From: Selenomonas sp. oral taxon 892 str. F0426
GTDB lineage: Bacteria; Bacillota; Negativicutes; Selenomonadales; Selenomonadaceae
Length of the DNA: 64,000 nt
NCBI RefSeq assembly: GCF_000468035.1
Contig: NZ_KI260546.1
Location: 115,962-179,961 of the forward strand
Direction: 5' to 3'
The notes below the pieces were generated by a model. It was not told the origin of the DNA and ran no database searches. It saw only the letters and a program-made list of their open reading frames with translations. This document shows, piece after piece, positions 16,740 to 24,594 of the stretch; within the stretch, counting starts at the first letter, position 1, and the number at the start of each line of letters is the position of its first letter. Made by a program: the position numbers and the translations under genes.

Positions 16740-18497
16740 ATGGTTGAGCGTGTCTTAGATGGACGCTATGCGCTGGAGATGCTTGTGGGCAGCGGCGGCA
16801 TGGCGGATGTCTATCGGGCAAAGGATCAGCTTTTGGAGCGCACTGTCGCCGTCAAGATTCTTCATCAGCAGTATGAGAATGACAAGGAATTTATCGAGCG
16901 CTTTCAGCGTGAGGCGAAGGCAGCAGCACGCATTACGCATCCAAATATCGTCAATGTCCATGATGTCGGCGTTGCTGAGGGACGCCACTATATCGTAATG
17001 GAATATGTTCCGGGACGCACGCTGAAGGAGCGCATCAAGGAGGAGGGGCCTGTACCCGCAGCAGAGGCACTGCACATCGCACGCCAGATTGCTGGAGCAC
17101 TTGCCCAGGCACACGCGAACAACCTTGTACACTGCGACATCAAGCCGCACAACATCCTTGTCATGCCGGACGGCAATGTGAAGGTTGCAGACTTCGGCAT
17201 TGCGCGTGCAGTTACAGAGTCTACGATGACCTATAACGACAACATCATGGGATCGGTGCATTACTTTTCGCCTGAGCAGGCGCGCGGGACGATCATCACG
17301 CCGAAGTCAGATGTTTACTCCCTGGGGGTATTGCTCTATGAAATGCTGACGGGACGAATTCCCTTTGACGGCAACACGGCAGTCGGGATTGCGCGCAAAC
17401 ATCTTGAGGAGGAACCTCGGTCTGTGCGTTCTCTCGTTCCCAGCATCCCTCCCGTAGTTGAGGCTCTGGTCATACGGATGATGGCAAAGGATCCTGCCCT
17501 GCGCCCAGACAGTATGATGCTCGTTCAAGATATCATGCACACAGAGCAGATGATGCGTGGCGATACGGTGATTCAGTCATCATTTGATCCTGACGCTACC
17601 CGTGTCCTCTCTCCGATGGAGGCCCAGGAGATCGGCGCCATGGCCGAGGCAGAGGAAGAGGAGTACGATGAGCAGGAGGATGAGCGCTCGTTCTTCCGCA
17701 CGAAGAAATTCAAGTTTGGGCTTGTCCTCATCCTTCTCTTGGGTTTCTTTACAGGATTTTTCCTGAGTTTCGGCAAATTCTGGAGTTCTGTCGAGATCAC
17801 GGTGCCCGATGTGACGGGGAAGCAGCTGACACTTGCACGGCAAATACTCGAGGATCAGCACCTGCGCGTCACGGTCGCTGAGACCTTTGATGCCTCCGTG
17901 CCTGTTGGCGTCGTCGTTTCGCAGACACCTGAGGCGGGAACAACGGTCAAGGAGGAGCGTACGATCACCATCTACGTCAGCAAGGGCGGTGAGGAACTCG
18001 AGATGCCGAATCTGCGCGGGCTGAAACAGGAGGACGCCATTGACCGCCTGCAGAAAATGGGGCTGCGCCTCGGCTCCTCCTATGAGACGTTTTCTGATGA
18101 GGACAGCGGTACCGTCATCTCACAGGATCCGCGCAGCGGAACGCGCATCAGCAAAGGGCAGTCCGTAGACATCACTGTCAGCAAGGGACAGAAGATCAAG
18201 AAGGTTACAGTGCCCGACGTGAAGGGCGTGCCCTCGGATCGTGCACGTGCCATGATCGAGGGAAGCGGTCTCAAGGTTGGAAGCATCTCGGAGGAAGCGA
18301 GCACGCAGGCGGCAGGAACGGTTATCAGCCAGTCGCCCGCAGCAGGTGCAGAAACGGACAGCGATAGTGCCGTTCGCCTGGTCGTCTCGAGCGGCAGTAA
18401 GGCCTCTTCCCACAAGGACGATACGAAGAAGAGCGAACCAAAGAAGAATGACAAGGATCCCTCCGGACGCCGCATTCAGACCGAGAAGACAGAATAG
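16740..18497 (+). CDS. prkC: PASTA-domain serine/threonine kinase (PrkC/StkP/PknB type)
   Basis: 585 residues. Kinase domain about 10-270: GSGGMADVYRA, VAVKIL (lysine), HCDIKPHNIL (catalytic loop), DFGIAR and SPEQARG. One membrane segment lies near 327-346 (FGLVLILLLGFFTGFF), followed by three extracellular PASTA repeats (about 355-555, each beginning VPDV/MPNL-like) and a polar tail rich in K, D and S. PASTA repeats bind muropeptides and lipid II. The catalytic loop reads HCD instead of HRD. The start at ATG 16740 has AGGAGG upstream; an ATG 27 bases earlier does not. Targets probably include the FHA proteins and wall enzymes encoded upstream. Confidence 0.95.
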   Translation: MVERVLDGRYALEMLVGSGGMADVYRAKDQLLERTVAVKILHQQYENDKEFIERFQREAKAAARITHPNIVNVHDVGVAEGRHYIVMEYVPGRTLKERIKEEGPVPAAEALHIARQIAGALAQAHANNLVHCDIKPHNILVMPDGNVKVADFGIARAVTESTMTYNDNIMGSVHYFSPEQARGTIITPKSDVYSLGVLLYEMLTGRIPFDGNTAVGIARKHLEEEPRSVRSLVPSIPPVVEALVIRMMAKDPALRPDSMMLVQDIMHTEQMMRGDTVIQSSFDPDATRVLSPMEAQEIGAMAEAEEEEYDEQEDERSFFRTKKFKFGLVLILLLGFFTGFFLSFGKFWSSVEITVPDVTGKQLTLARQILEDQHLRVTVAETFDASVPVGVVVSQTPEAGTTVKEERTITIYVSKGGEELEMPNLRGLKQEDAIDRLQKMGLRLGSSYETFSDEDSGTVISQDPRSGTRISKGQSVDITVSKGQKIKKVTVPDVKGVPSDRARAMIEGSGLKVGSISEEASTQAAGTVISQSPAAGAETDSDSAVRLVVSSGSKASSHKDDTKKSEPKKNDKDPSGRRIQTEKTE

Positions 18498-18504
18498 GGA
18501 GAGC

Positions 18505-19380
18505 ATGGTGGCAGAGCGCGGACGTATTCTAAAGGTCTACAACAATGTGCTCCACGTCGCGGCGGAGGATGGCGTCATTCTCTGCAAGCTGCGCGGCAGG
18601 GTCAAGAAGGGACGCAGTGATACGGGGCTAGTCCCCGGTGACATCGTTGCCCTTGAACGTATATCGCCTGAGGAGGGCATAATCGAGCGCATCGAGGAGC
18701 GCTCGAATCTCCTGCAGCGCCCGCGCGTGGCGAATCTCACGCAGATTGTCGTCACAGTTGCGGCAGCATCGCCCGATCCGCACCCGCTTGTTGTGAGTCG
18801 CTTCCTCGTGCTCGCGGAACGCTCTGGGGTGAAAAAAATTATCCTCTGTGTAAACAAGATGGATCTCTGCCCGGGAAATCCAGAGGACTTTCTTGCGGAA
18901 TACGAAGCAGCGGGCTATCCCGTCCTGCGTGTCTCGGCGGAGCAGGGGGCAGGGCTTACGGAATTGCGTGAACGCCTTGCGGGTGAGATTACGGTACTGG
19001 CTGGGCCATCGGGTGCGGGGAAATCATCGCTGCTCAATGCACTTGATCCCTCCCTTGCTCTTGTAACGGGCGTCATCAGCGAGAAGATCGGGCGCGGGCG
19101 GCATACGACGCGTCGTGCCGAACTGCTCCCCTTTGGGGATGGATACGTGGTGGATACGCCGGGCTTTACACAGCAGGAACTTACGGAGATCATGCCCGAA
19201 GAGCTTTCGGACTGCTTTCCGGAGTTTTCCAAGTACATGGGGTGTCGCTTTATGCCGTGCAGTCACAGCCATGAGCCGGACTGCGCTGTCAAGGCGGCGG
19301 TCGCGGAAGAAACACTCGCGCGAGAGCGCTACGACGCCTATCTCGCGCTGCTGAGTGAAATACGATCGAAAAGGAAATAG
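18505..19380 (+). CDS. rsgA: Ribosome small-subunit-dependent GTPase RsgA
   Basis: 291 residues that help late 30S maturation. An OB-fold domain comes first (GRILKVYNNVLHV), then a circularly permuted GTPase: NKMDLC (G4) precedes GPSGAGKSSLLNAL (G1) and DTPGF (G3). A zinc-binding C-terminus has CRFMPCSHSHEPDC. The ATG at 18505 follows GGGAGAG; longer in-frame readings would overlap the kinase gene. It starts 8 bases after the kinase stop, the prkC-rsgA-rpe order known from Bacillus and relatives. Confidence 0.95.
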   Translation: MVAERGRILKVYNNVLHVAAEDGVILCKLRGRVKKGRSDTGLVPGDIVALERISPEEGIIERIEERSNLLQRPRVANLTQIVVTVAAASPDPHPLVVSRFLVLAERSGVKKIILCVNKMDLCPGNPEDFLAEYEAAGYPVLRVSAEQGAGLTELRERLAGEITVLAGPSGAGKSSLLNALDPSLALVTGVISEKIGRGRHTTRRAELLPFGDGYVVDTPGFTQQELTEIMPEELSDCFPEFSKYMGCRFMPCSHSHEPDCAVKAAVAEETLARERYDAYLALLSEIRSKRK

Positions 19381-19389
19381 GAGAATCCA

Positions 19390-20097
19390 ATGGCACACGA
19401 ACATGAACACGAGTATGAAGAAATGCAGGAAGAGGAGCACGTTCACATCGAACGTCCTACGATCATCGCGCCGTCCATCCTCTCGGCGGACTTCGCAAAT
19501 CTCGGTGCAGATGTGCGCCGCGTGGAGGAGGCGGGCGCAGAGTACATCCACATCGACGTGATGGATGGGACGTTCGTGCCGAATATCACGGTTGGTCCCT
19601 GTGTGGTCGAGAGCCTGCGCAAGATCTCCAAGGCGGTCTTTGACGTGCATCTCATGGTTGAGCATCCCGAGACGCATATTGAGCCGTTTGCCAAGGCAGG
19701 TGCGGATATCATCACATTCCACGTCGAGGCGACGCGCCATGCGCATCGCGTCATTCAGCAGATCAAGGCAGCGGGCTGCAAGGCGGGCATTGCGCTCAAC
19801 CCAGGGACCTCGATCTACAGTCTTGAGGAGCTGATCGACGATGTGGATATGGTGCTCCTCATGACGGTCAATCCCGGCTTTGGCGGGCAGAAGTTCATTG
19901 AGAATACGCTCGGCAAGATTCACGCACTCTATCATACGGTCGCGGATAACGAGCTGGATGTCGATATTGAGGTGGACGGCGGCATCAATGCGGAGACGGC
20001 AGAGTCCGTGCGCTCGGCGGGGGCAAATGTGCTCGTTGCGGGCTCGTATATCTACGGCGCGCAGGACGTTGCCGCAGCCATTGCCTCGCTGCGCTGA
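19390..20097 (+). CDS. rpe: Ribulose-phosphate 3-epimerase with His/Glu-rich N-terminal extension
   Basis: Interconverts ribulose-5-P and xylulose-5-P in the pentose phosphate pathway. The core is complete: IIAPSILSADFANL, HIDVMDGTFVPNIT (metal His and Asp), DVHLMV, TFHVEA, MTVNPGFGGQ and EVDGGIN. Before it lie about 22 extra residues rich in H and E (HEHEHEYEEMQEEEHVHIE). TAGGAG lies 6 bases before this ATG, so the extension appears to be translated. The tail could bind metal, but that is a guess. Gene order kinase-rsgA-rpe is conserved in Firmicutes. Confidence 0.94.
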   Translation: MAHEHEHEYEEMQEEEHVHIERPTIIAPSILSADFANLGADVRRVEEAGAEYIHIDVMDGTFVPNITVGPCVVESLRKISKAVFDVHLMVEHPETHIEPFAKAGADIITFHVEATRHAHRVIQQIKAAGCKAGIALNPGTSIYSLEELIDDVDMVLLMTVNPGFGGQKFIENTLGKIHALYHTVADNELDVDIEVDGGINAETAESVRSAGANVLVAGSYIYGAQDVAAAIASLR

Positions 20098-20111
20098 TGA
20101 GAGGGAAAACC

Positions 20112-20798
20112 ATGGGGGAAAAGGCGGTAATCCTGCTCTCGGGAGGGCTTGACAGCTGTACCTGTATGGCGGTCGCACAGGCGGCGGGCTATGAGCTCTA
20201 TCCGATCAGCTTCAACTATCATCAACGCTACGACCGCGAGGTAGACTGTGCGAAGCGTATTGCCGCACATTTTCACGCGGCGGAGCATCTCATCATCGAG
20301 ACGAATATGGATGCGGTCGGCGGCTCTGCGGTCACGGACAAGAGCATTGACGTACCCGATGGGGACGCAGACCGCACGGATATTCCCGTGACCTATGTGC
20401 CCGCGCGCAACCTCATCTTCCTCAGCTATGCCCTTGGGTTTGCGGAGCGCGTGGGTGCGCAGCATCTCTACATCGGGGTGAACTCCGTCGACTACTCGGG
20501 CTATCCTGACTGTCGTCCGGAATTCATTGCGGCGTTCCAGACGGCGGCGGATGCCGCAACGGCAGCCGCGACCGAGTGTGGACGGCGCATCGTCGTTGAA
20601 ACCCCGCTCCAACATCTCTCGAAGGGCGAGATCATCCGTCTCGGCACGCAGCTCGGCGCGCCCTATGAGCTGACGACGAGCTGCTATCGGGGGGGGGCGG
20701 AGGCGTGCGGCGTCTGCGACAGCTGTCTCCTGCGTCTGCGCGGCTTTGCTGAGGCGGGGCGGCACGACCCGATCTCGTATGCGGCAGGAGTACGATGA
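20112..20798 (+). CDS. queC: 7-cyano-7-deazaguanine (preQ0) synthase QueC
   Basis: Converts 7-carboxy-7-deazaguanine to preQ0 using ATP and ammonia, the step after QueE. The ATP pyrophosphatase loop SGGLDS is at residues 10-15. The zinc site is the cysteine set in CYRGGAEACGVCDSC near the C-terminus. The ATG at 20112 follows GAGAGGG; another ATG at 20097 overlaps the rpe stop and is less likely. A run of nine G (20689-20697) lies inside the codons for the cysteine segment. The folE2 start overlaps the stop by 4 bases. Confidence 0.95.
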   Translation: MGEKAVILLSGGLDSCTCMAVAQAAGYELYPISFNYHQRYDREVDCAKRIAAHFHAAEHLIIETNMDAVGGSAVTDKSIDVPDGDADRTDIPVTYVPARNLIFLSYALGFAERVGAQHLYIGVNSVDYSGYPDCRPEFIAAFQTAADAATAAATECGRRIVVETPLQHLSKGEIIRLGTQLGAPYELTTSCYRGGAEACGVCDSCLLRLRGFAEAGRHDPISYAAGVR

Positions 20799-21589
20799 TG
20801 CTGGACGTACAGAACCGCGAGGACGAACGCGGCATTGCGATACAGCGCGTCGGCGTCAAGGAGGTGCGGCTGCCCTTCCTTATCAAGAAACAGGCGGGCG
20901 GCTATCAGCAGGTGCTTGCACGCATTGCATTCACCGTCTCTCTGCCGATGGAGTTCAAGGGAACGCACATGAGCCGGTTTCTCGAAATCCTCCTGCCGTG
21001 GAGCGAAAAGCCGCTTGCAGAGGAGGAGATGGACGCGATGCTCACGGAGGCGCTCGACCGTCTCCATGCCGAGGCAGCAGAGGTCTCGCTCGCGTTTACG
21101 TATTTTATCGAAAAGAGGGCACCCGTCAGCGGGCGTACATCGCTGCTTGATGTGGACGCCTCCTTTACGGGGCGCAAGCGGCGCGGAGAGCCGATGCGGT
21201 TCGAGCTTGGACTTTCGATGCCGTTCACCTCGCTCTGCCCGTGCAGCAAGGAAATTTCTGCCTATGGAGCGCACAATCAGCGTTCTACAGCGCGTGTGCG
21301 GCTGCGCTATCAGGAGGGCGTTCCGTGCATCTACATCGAGGAACTGGCGGCACTCCTAGAGCAGCAGGGCTCTGCTCCCATCTATCCGCTCTTAAAGCGT
21401 GCGGATGAGAAATACGTCACCGAGATGGCGTACGAAAATCCGAAATTCGTTGAGGACATCCTGCGCGACACGGTTCTCGCCCTGCGCTCACTGCCGGGGC
21501 TTGCATATTTTTCGCTCGAATGCGAGAATGAGGAATCCATTCACAGCCACAACGCCTTTGCGGCACATGAAGAGTATTTATCCGAGTAG
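20795..21589 (+). CDS. folE2: GTP cyclohydrolase FolE2 (type IB)
   Basis: Makes 7,8-dihydroneopterin triphosphate from GTP, feeding both folate and QueD. The 264-residue protein has the FolE2 signatures GVKEVRLPF near the start, FKGTHMSRF, SLCPCSKEIS (metal cysteine) and SIHSHNAFA near the end. FolE2 differs from FolE in using various metals and is often induced when zinc is scarce. Coupled to queC by a 4-base overlap, it completes a GTP-to-preQ0 set with queD-queE 19 kb upstream. Confidence 0.95.
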   Translation: MMLDVQNREDERGIAIQRVGVKEVRLPFLIKKQAGGYQQVLARIAFTVSLPMEFKGTHMSRFLEILLPWSEKPLAEEEMDAMLTEALDRLHAEAAEVSLAFTYFIEKRAPVSGRTSLLDVDASFTGRKRRGEPMRFELGLSMPFTSLCPCSKEISAYGAHNQRSTARVRLRYQEGVPCIYIEELAALLEQQGSAPIYPLLKRADEKYVTEMAYENPKFVEDILRDTVLALRSLPGLAYFSLECENEESIHSHNAFAAHEEYLSE

Positions 21590-21610
21590 AAGAGAGGGGA
21601 GAGCGTAGGC

Positions 21611-22591
21611 ATGAGTAAATTCACGCGGCGCTTTCTCCTTCTTTTTGTGCTCGTCGTTGGCATCTCTGCCGCAGTCATCTACACGACGGTGGATATCAAT
21701 ACACTCCAGAATCTGACGCGCTTTCATCCGTGGTCGCTTCTCTTGGCGCTATTTGCCGTCGGGCTTGGGATGTTCTTCGACGGCAGCCGCCTCATGCATC
21801 TTGTGAAGATCTCCAACGAAAAAATCACCTTGTACCAAGCGGTACAGGTGATCTTTGGCAATTATTTTCTCGCGCTCCTCACGCCGGGTGCAACGGGCGG
21901 TGCAGTGGCGCAGGTCATGTTCCTGCGCCATGCAGGCGTGCCGACAGGAAAGGCAGCTGTTCTCGTCATTGTGCGCACGCTGCTCTCGATCTTCTTCCTC
22001 GCTCTGTGTATGCCGTTTATATTTCTGCATGATGAGGGCATTGTGCCGGGCATATCGAACGACATCCTGATGGCGGTGACGCTTGCGGCATTCATCGGCA
22101 TCGTACTCATCGTCATAGGTGCGCGGCGCGGCTACCTTGACTATGTCGTCGTCTGGATTGCACGCCGTCTGCGCGACAAGAAGAGACATCAGCTCTTTAG
22201 TCTCTACCGTGATACGAAGAGCGCGATCTCGCTTCTGCTCGGCGCGCCGCGTCAGATGCTCGTCGTCTTTGTCGAGTCGGGGCTGAACCTCCTCTGTATC
22301 TATGCCGTTGTTCCGTGTCTCCTGCTCGGACTCGGCGTCACCGATGCGGACTGGTATACCGTTATGGGACGCATGATCTTCCTCAACATGCTCCTCTACT
22401 TCAGCCCCACGCCAGGCGGTTCGGGCATTGCCGAGGGGGGATTCGTCCTTCTCTTTGCGGCGACCGTTCCAGCGGGTACCGTCGGCATCGTCGCCGTCTG
22501 CTGGCGTCTCATCGCCGAATACCTCCCGTTCCTCATTGGATTCTACTACACCGTCACCGTCTTTGGCCGCGAATTTTTGCGGCGGTATTGA
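21611..22591 (+). CDS. YbhN/UPF0104 family membrane protein (lysylphosphatidylglycerol synthase TM region)
   Basis: 326 residues with about eight hydrophobic segments. The family signatures are GNYFLALLTPGATGG near residue 85 and NMLLYFSPTPGGSGIAEGG near residue 260. This domain is the flippase-like part of MprF without the aminoacyl transferase. Stand-alone members are thought to move lipids or sugars, but this is not settled. It starts 21 bases after folE2 and ends the long run, followed by a strong terminator. Confidence 0.88.
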   Translation: MSKFTRRFLLLFVLVVGISAAVIYTTVDINTLQNLTRFHPWSLLLALFAVGLGMFFDGSRLMHLVKISNEKITLYQAVQVIFGNYFLALLTPGATGGAVAQVMFLRHAGVPTGKAAVLVIVRTLLSIFFLALCMPFIFLHDEGIVPGISNDILMAVTLAAFIGIVLIVIGARRGYLDYVVVWIARRLRDKKRHQLFSLYRDTKSAISLLLGAPRQMLVVFVESGLNLLCIYAVVPCLLLGLGVTDADWYTVMGRMIFLNMLLYFSPTPGGSGIAEGGFVLLFAATVPAGTVGIVAVCWRLIAEYLPFLIGFYYTVTVFGREFLRRY

Positions 22592-22604
22592 TGAGATGTT
22601 CGCT

Positions 22605-22632
22605 GCGCCGTTCATAACGGCGCTTTTTCTTT
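22605..22632 (+). terminator. Rho-independent terminator closing the housekeeping run
   Basis: A perfect 8-bp stem, GCGCCGTT and AACGGCGC around a CAT loop, followed by TTTTTCTTT. It lies 13 bases after the YbhN-like gene. The remaining bases up to 22898 hold no gene I can support. Confidence 0.92.
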
Positions 22633-22898
22633 GAGCGAATGTCGCATCAAGTAGGATTCATGGAATCTCATGGATATTCCGTCAAGCCGAAATTCTCCGT
22701 TCATGTGCCTCATTATGTCGTAATGACAGGCAATTCTTTTAACGTAGGCTCTATGTCCCCATGGCGGAGGGATGTCCAATTTTCTGAGGCATCAACTTTT
22801 TTCTTGGTGGCAGTAAAAATGACTGATAGGAAGACATTTTGTCGGTAGTCATAGCAGTTCACTGTTTTTCCATAATGTATCGTGCTGCGTCTGGCTTT

Positions 22899-23120
22899 TT
22901 ACGGGCGGCACACCCCGCAGGACGTGTATCCGTCGGCAATCGCTGCCTCGCGTGAACTGTAGTGTACGAAGTGCGGCGCGTCGGGATACTTGATTGTGCG
23001 GCAGGTTGCGTAGTGGAACTTGCCGGATTTTGTATTCGCGAGATAATCTGTTGCAAGAGCGGGAGTCGCCGCACTGAATGCGACGGCGGCGAGGGTTGCG
23101 AGGGCGATCTTTTTGATCAT
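22899..23120 (-). CDS. Small secreted Ada-like zinc-binding protein
   Basis: 73 residues. A signal peptide (MIKKIALATLAAVAFSAATPALA) is followed by a short domain with FHYATCRTIKY and a C-terminal SCGVCRP. This spacing, with aromatic-H-Y-x-x-C then CxxC, is like the Ada metal-binding fold found at the end of some secreted nucleases. Here it stands alone without a nuclease domain. AAAGGAG lies 8 bases before the ATG, which sets the start; an in-frame reading 42 bases longer lacks a ribosome site. Function unknown; periplasmic or secreted, perhaps binding zinc. Confidence 0.75.
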   Translation of the reverse strand: MIKKIALATLAAVAFSAATPALATDYLANTKSGKFHYATCRTIKYPDAPHFVHYSSREAAIADGYTSCGVCRP

Positions 23121-23136
23121 GTGGATTCTCCTTTCA

Positions 23137-23165
23137 GGAATTGCTGATAAAATGACGTCCATCGA
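23137..23165 (+). repeat. Solo copy of the MITE-like terminal repeat
   Basis: GGAATTGCTGATAAAATGAC and the next few bases match, in opposite orientation, the right end of the element at 23278-23438 with only a few differences. It lies directly upstream of the ribosome site of the small secreted gene, so it is part of that gene's leader. Confidence 0.5.
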
Positions 23166-23277
23166 ACTGGGATAGAATTTTGTCCTGATAAATAATTATG
23201 ACTTAAAACGCATCATGTCGCAAGAGAAAAGTATTTTTTTCGTTGAAGATTCTCAGTCGGCAGTATGCTCATATAAA

Positions 23278-23438
23278 GGAAGCACTGATAAATTCAGCGC
23301 CGCCATCTTGACGCATCTTTTTTGCCCGCACTGTGTCGGCAAATCCTCCACATAGCTTTGGCTATGCGTCCGGCTTGCCTCCTTGTTCGGCCGAAAAATC
23401 TACGCCAAACTGACGGACTTCATTTTATCAGCGATTCC
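23278..23438. repeat. MITE-like palindromic intergenic repeat
   Basis: A 161-base element with imperfect terminal inverted repeats. The left end reads GGAAGCACTGATAAATTCAG; the right end, on the other strand, reads GGAATCGCTGATAAAATGAA. Symmetry continues inward (GACGCATCTTTTTT against GGCGTAGATTTTTC), then GGCAA with TTGCC, to a central hairpin CATAGC-TTTG-GCTATG. There is no coding capacity. Such elements fold into long hairpins as RNA and are usually mobilised by a transposase in trans. Members elsewhere in the genome are expected but not seen in this window apart from the solo end at 23137. Confidence 0.7.
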
Positions 23439-23481
23439 TAAAGATATCGTAAAATATATCTCCCCTTGATATAATTGCTAC

Positions 23482-23510
23482 TTGCTAAAAGTCAAAAAAA
23501 CAAATATAAT
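23482..23510 (+). promoter_or_regulatory. Promoter of the ctsR operon with partial CtsR-like site
   Basis: TTGCTA and TATAAT are separated by 17 bases, close to the sigma-A consensus. The spacer holds AGTCAAA, matching one half of the CtsR heptamer repeat (A/G)GTCAAA; the second half (ACAAATA) is poor. CtsR normally represses its own operon, so a site here fits. Confidence 0.65.
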
Positions 23511-23549
23511 AGAGAAAAGCACAATTAAGGAAACAGAGAAGGTGATATA

Positions 23550-24002
23550 ATGAGCAACATTGCCGATATGATAGAGTCGTATATCCTCCGTCAGCTTGCC
23601 ACGCGGCAGGATGGACAGGTGGAACTGCGGCGGACCGACATTGCCGATGAGATTTCATGTGCGCCTTCGCAGATCAGCTATGTGCTCTCCACGCGTTTTA
23701 CACAGGATAAAGGTTTCGTGGTGGAGTCGCGGCGCGGTCTCGGCGGATTTATTCGCATCGTCCAGGTGCCGCTGCGCGATCTTGTTTATCAGGATATGCT
23801 TTCGAAGATTAACGAAGAGACCACCATGGAGACGGTACAGTCAATGGTGCGCTATCTCGTCCAACATGGCATGGTCGAGACGCGTGAGGCGGCACTCTTA
23901 ATGCAGATGGTGACAGGTCTCTTCCACTCGGAGACGCTTGCCGTGGAGGAACGCGTTCATATGCTGAAGACGATGATCTTGACACTGGAGAATTTTCGAT
24001 AG
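23550..24002 (+). CDS. ctsR: CtsR, repressor of class III stress genes
   Basis: 150 residues. N-terminal winged helix-turn-helix with the family segments MSNIADMIESYI, VELRRTDIADEISCAPSQISYVL and the wing ESRRGLGGFIRI. The arginine in RRGLGG is the residue whose phosphorylation by McsB has been proposed to release DNA. AGAAGGTG precedes the ATG. It heads the ctsR-mcsA-mcsB-clpC operon and should repress it at normal temperature, with relief during heat or protein stress. Confidence 0.96.
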   Translation: MSNIADMIESYILRQLATRQDGQVELRRTDIADEISCAPSQISYVLSTRFTQDKGFVVESRRGLGGFIRIVQVPLRDLVYQDMLSKINEETTMETVQSMVRYLVQHGMVETREAALLMQMVTGLFHSETLAVEERVHMLKTMILTLENFR

Positions 24003-24063
24003 TTGTTCGATATAGATAGACATAGAGACAATATGCCTTGCGTATGATGGAAAGGTACCTCTT

Positions 24064-24594
24064 ATGATTTGTGAGGAATGCGGCCGCAATGACGCGATCG
24101 TGCACATAGTGCAGATCGGACCAGGTGGTCGAAGTGAAAAAAATATATGTATGAGCTGTGCTGCGCGCTATGGTGCATCGATTCTTCGTGCGCAGCAGGA
24201 AAATGTGTCGGCGGTGGATTTCCTCAAGGGCATCTTCGGCAGTAATCAGCAGGAGAATGCGGCCGAGGAGGATGCACCTCATATCACATGTCCGAACTGC
24301 GGCATGCGGTTTCAGGATTTCCCGCAGACGGGGCAGATTGGCTGCTCGGTCTGCTATGAGACGTTTCATCATGAGCTCACGCCTCTTTTGCGGCGAATTC
24401 ATGGCTCAAGCGTCCATCGCGGAAAGATTCCGCGTCGCTCGGGGAGTTCCATCATGCTGCGCCAGGAGGCAGAGCAACTGCGTGTCCGTTTGAAAGAAGC
24501 TGTTGCGCGTGAGGAATATGAAAAGGCCGCAGAGTATCGCGACCGCATTCGTGGCCTGGAACGTCAGATGGAGGAACAGGACCATGGCCGTTGA
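24064..24594 (+). CDS. mcsA: McsA, activator of the McsB arginine kinase
   Basis: 176 residues. Zinc-binding CxxC pairs: CEECG (3-6), CMSCA near 31, CPNCG near 79 and CSVC near 95. The C-terminal 35 residues are a UVR motif (LKEAVAREEYEKAAEYRDRIRGLE), the part that contacts ClpC in related proteins. McsA stimulates McsB autophosphorylation. It overlaps mcsB by 11 bases, which suggests a fixed ratio of the two. Confidence 0.94.
   Translation: MICEECGRNDAIVHIVQIGPGGRSEKNICMSCAARYGASILRAQQENVSAVDFLKGIFGSNQQENAAEEDAPHITCPNCGMRFQDFPQTGQIGCSVCYETFHHELTPLLRRIHGSSVHRGKIPRRSGSSIMLRQEAEQLRVRLKEAVAREEYEKAAEYRDRIRGLERQMEEQDHGR

Noticed and set aside
22639..22848. 69-codon frame after the YbhN-like gene
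   Set aside because: No ribosome site, no recognisable sequence, and it directly follows a strong terminator without a promoter.
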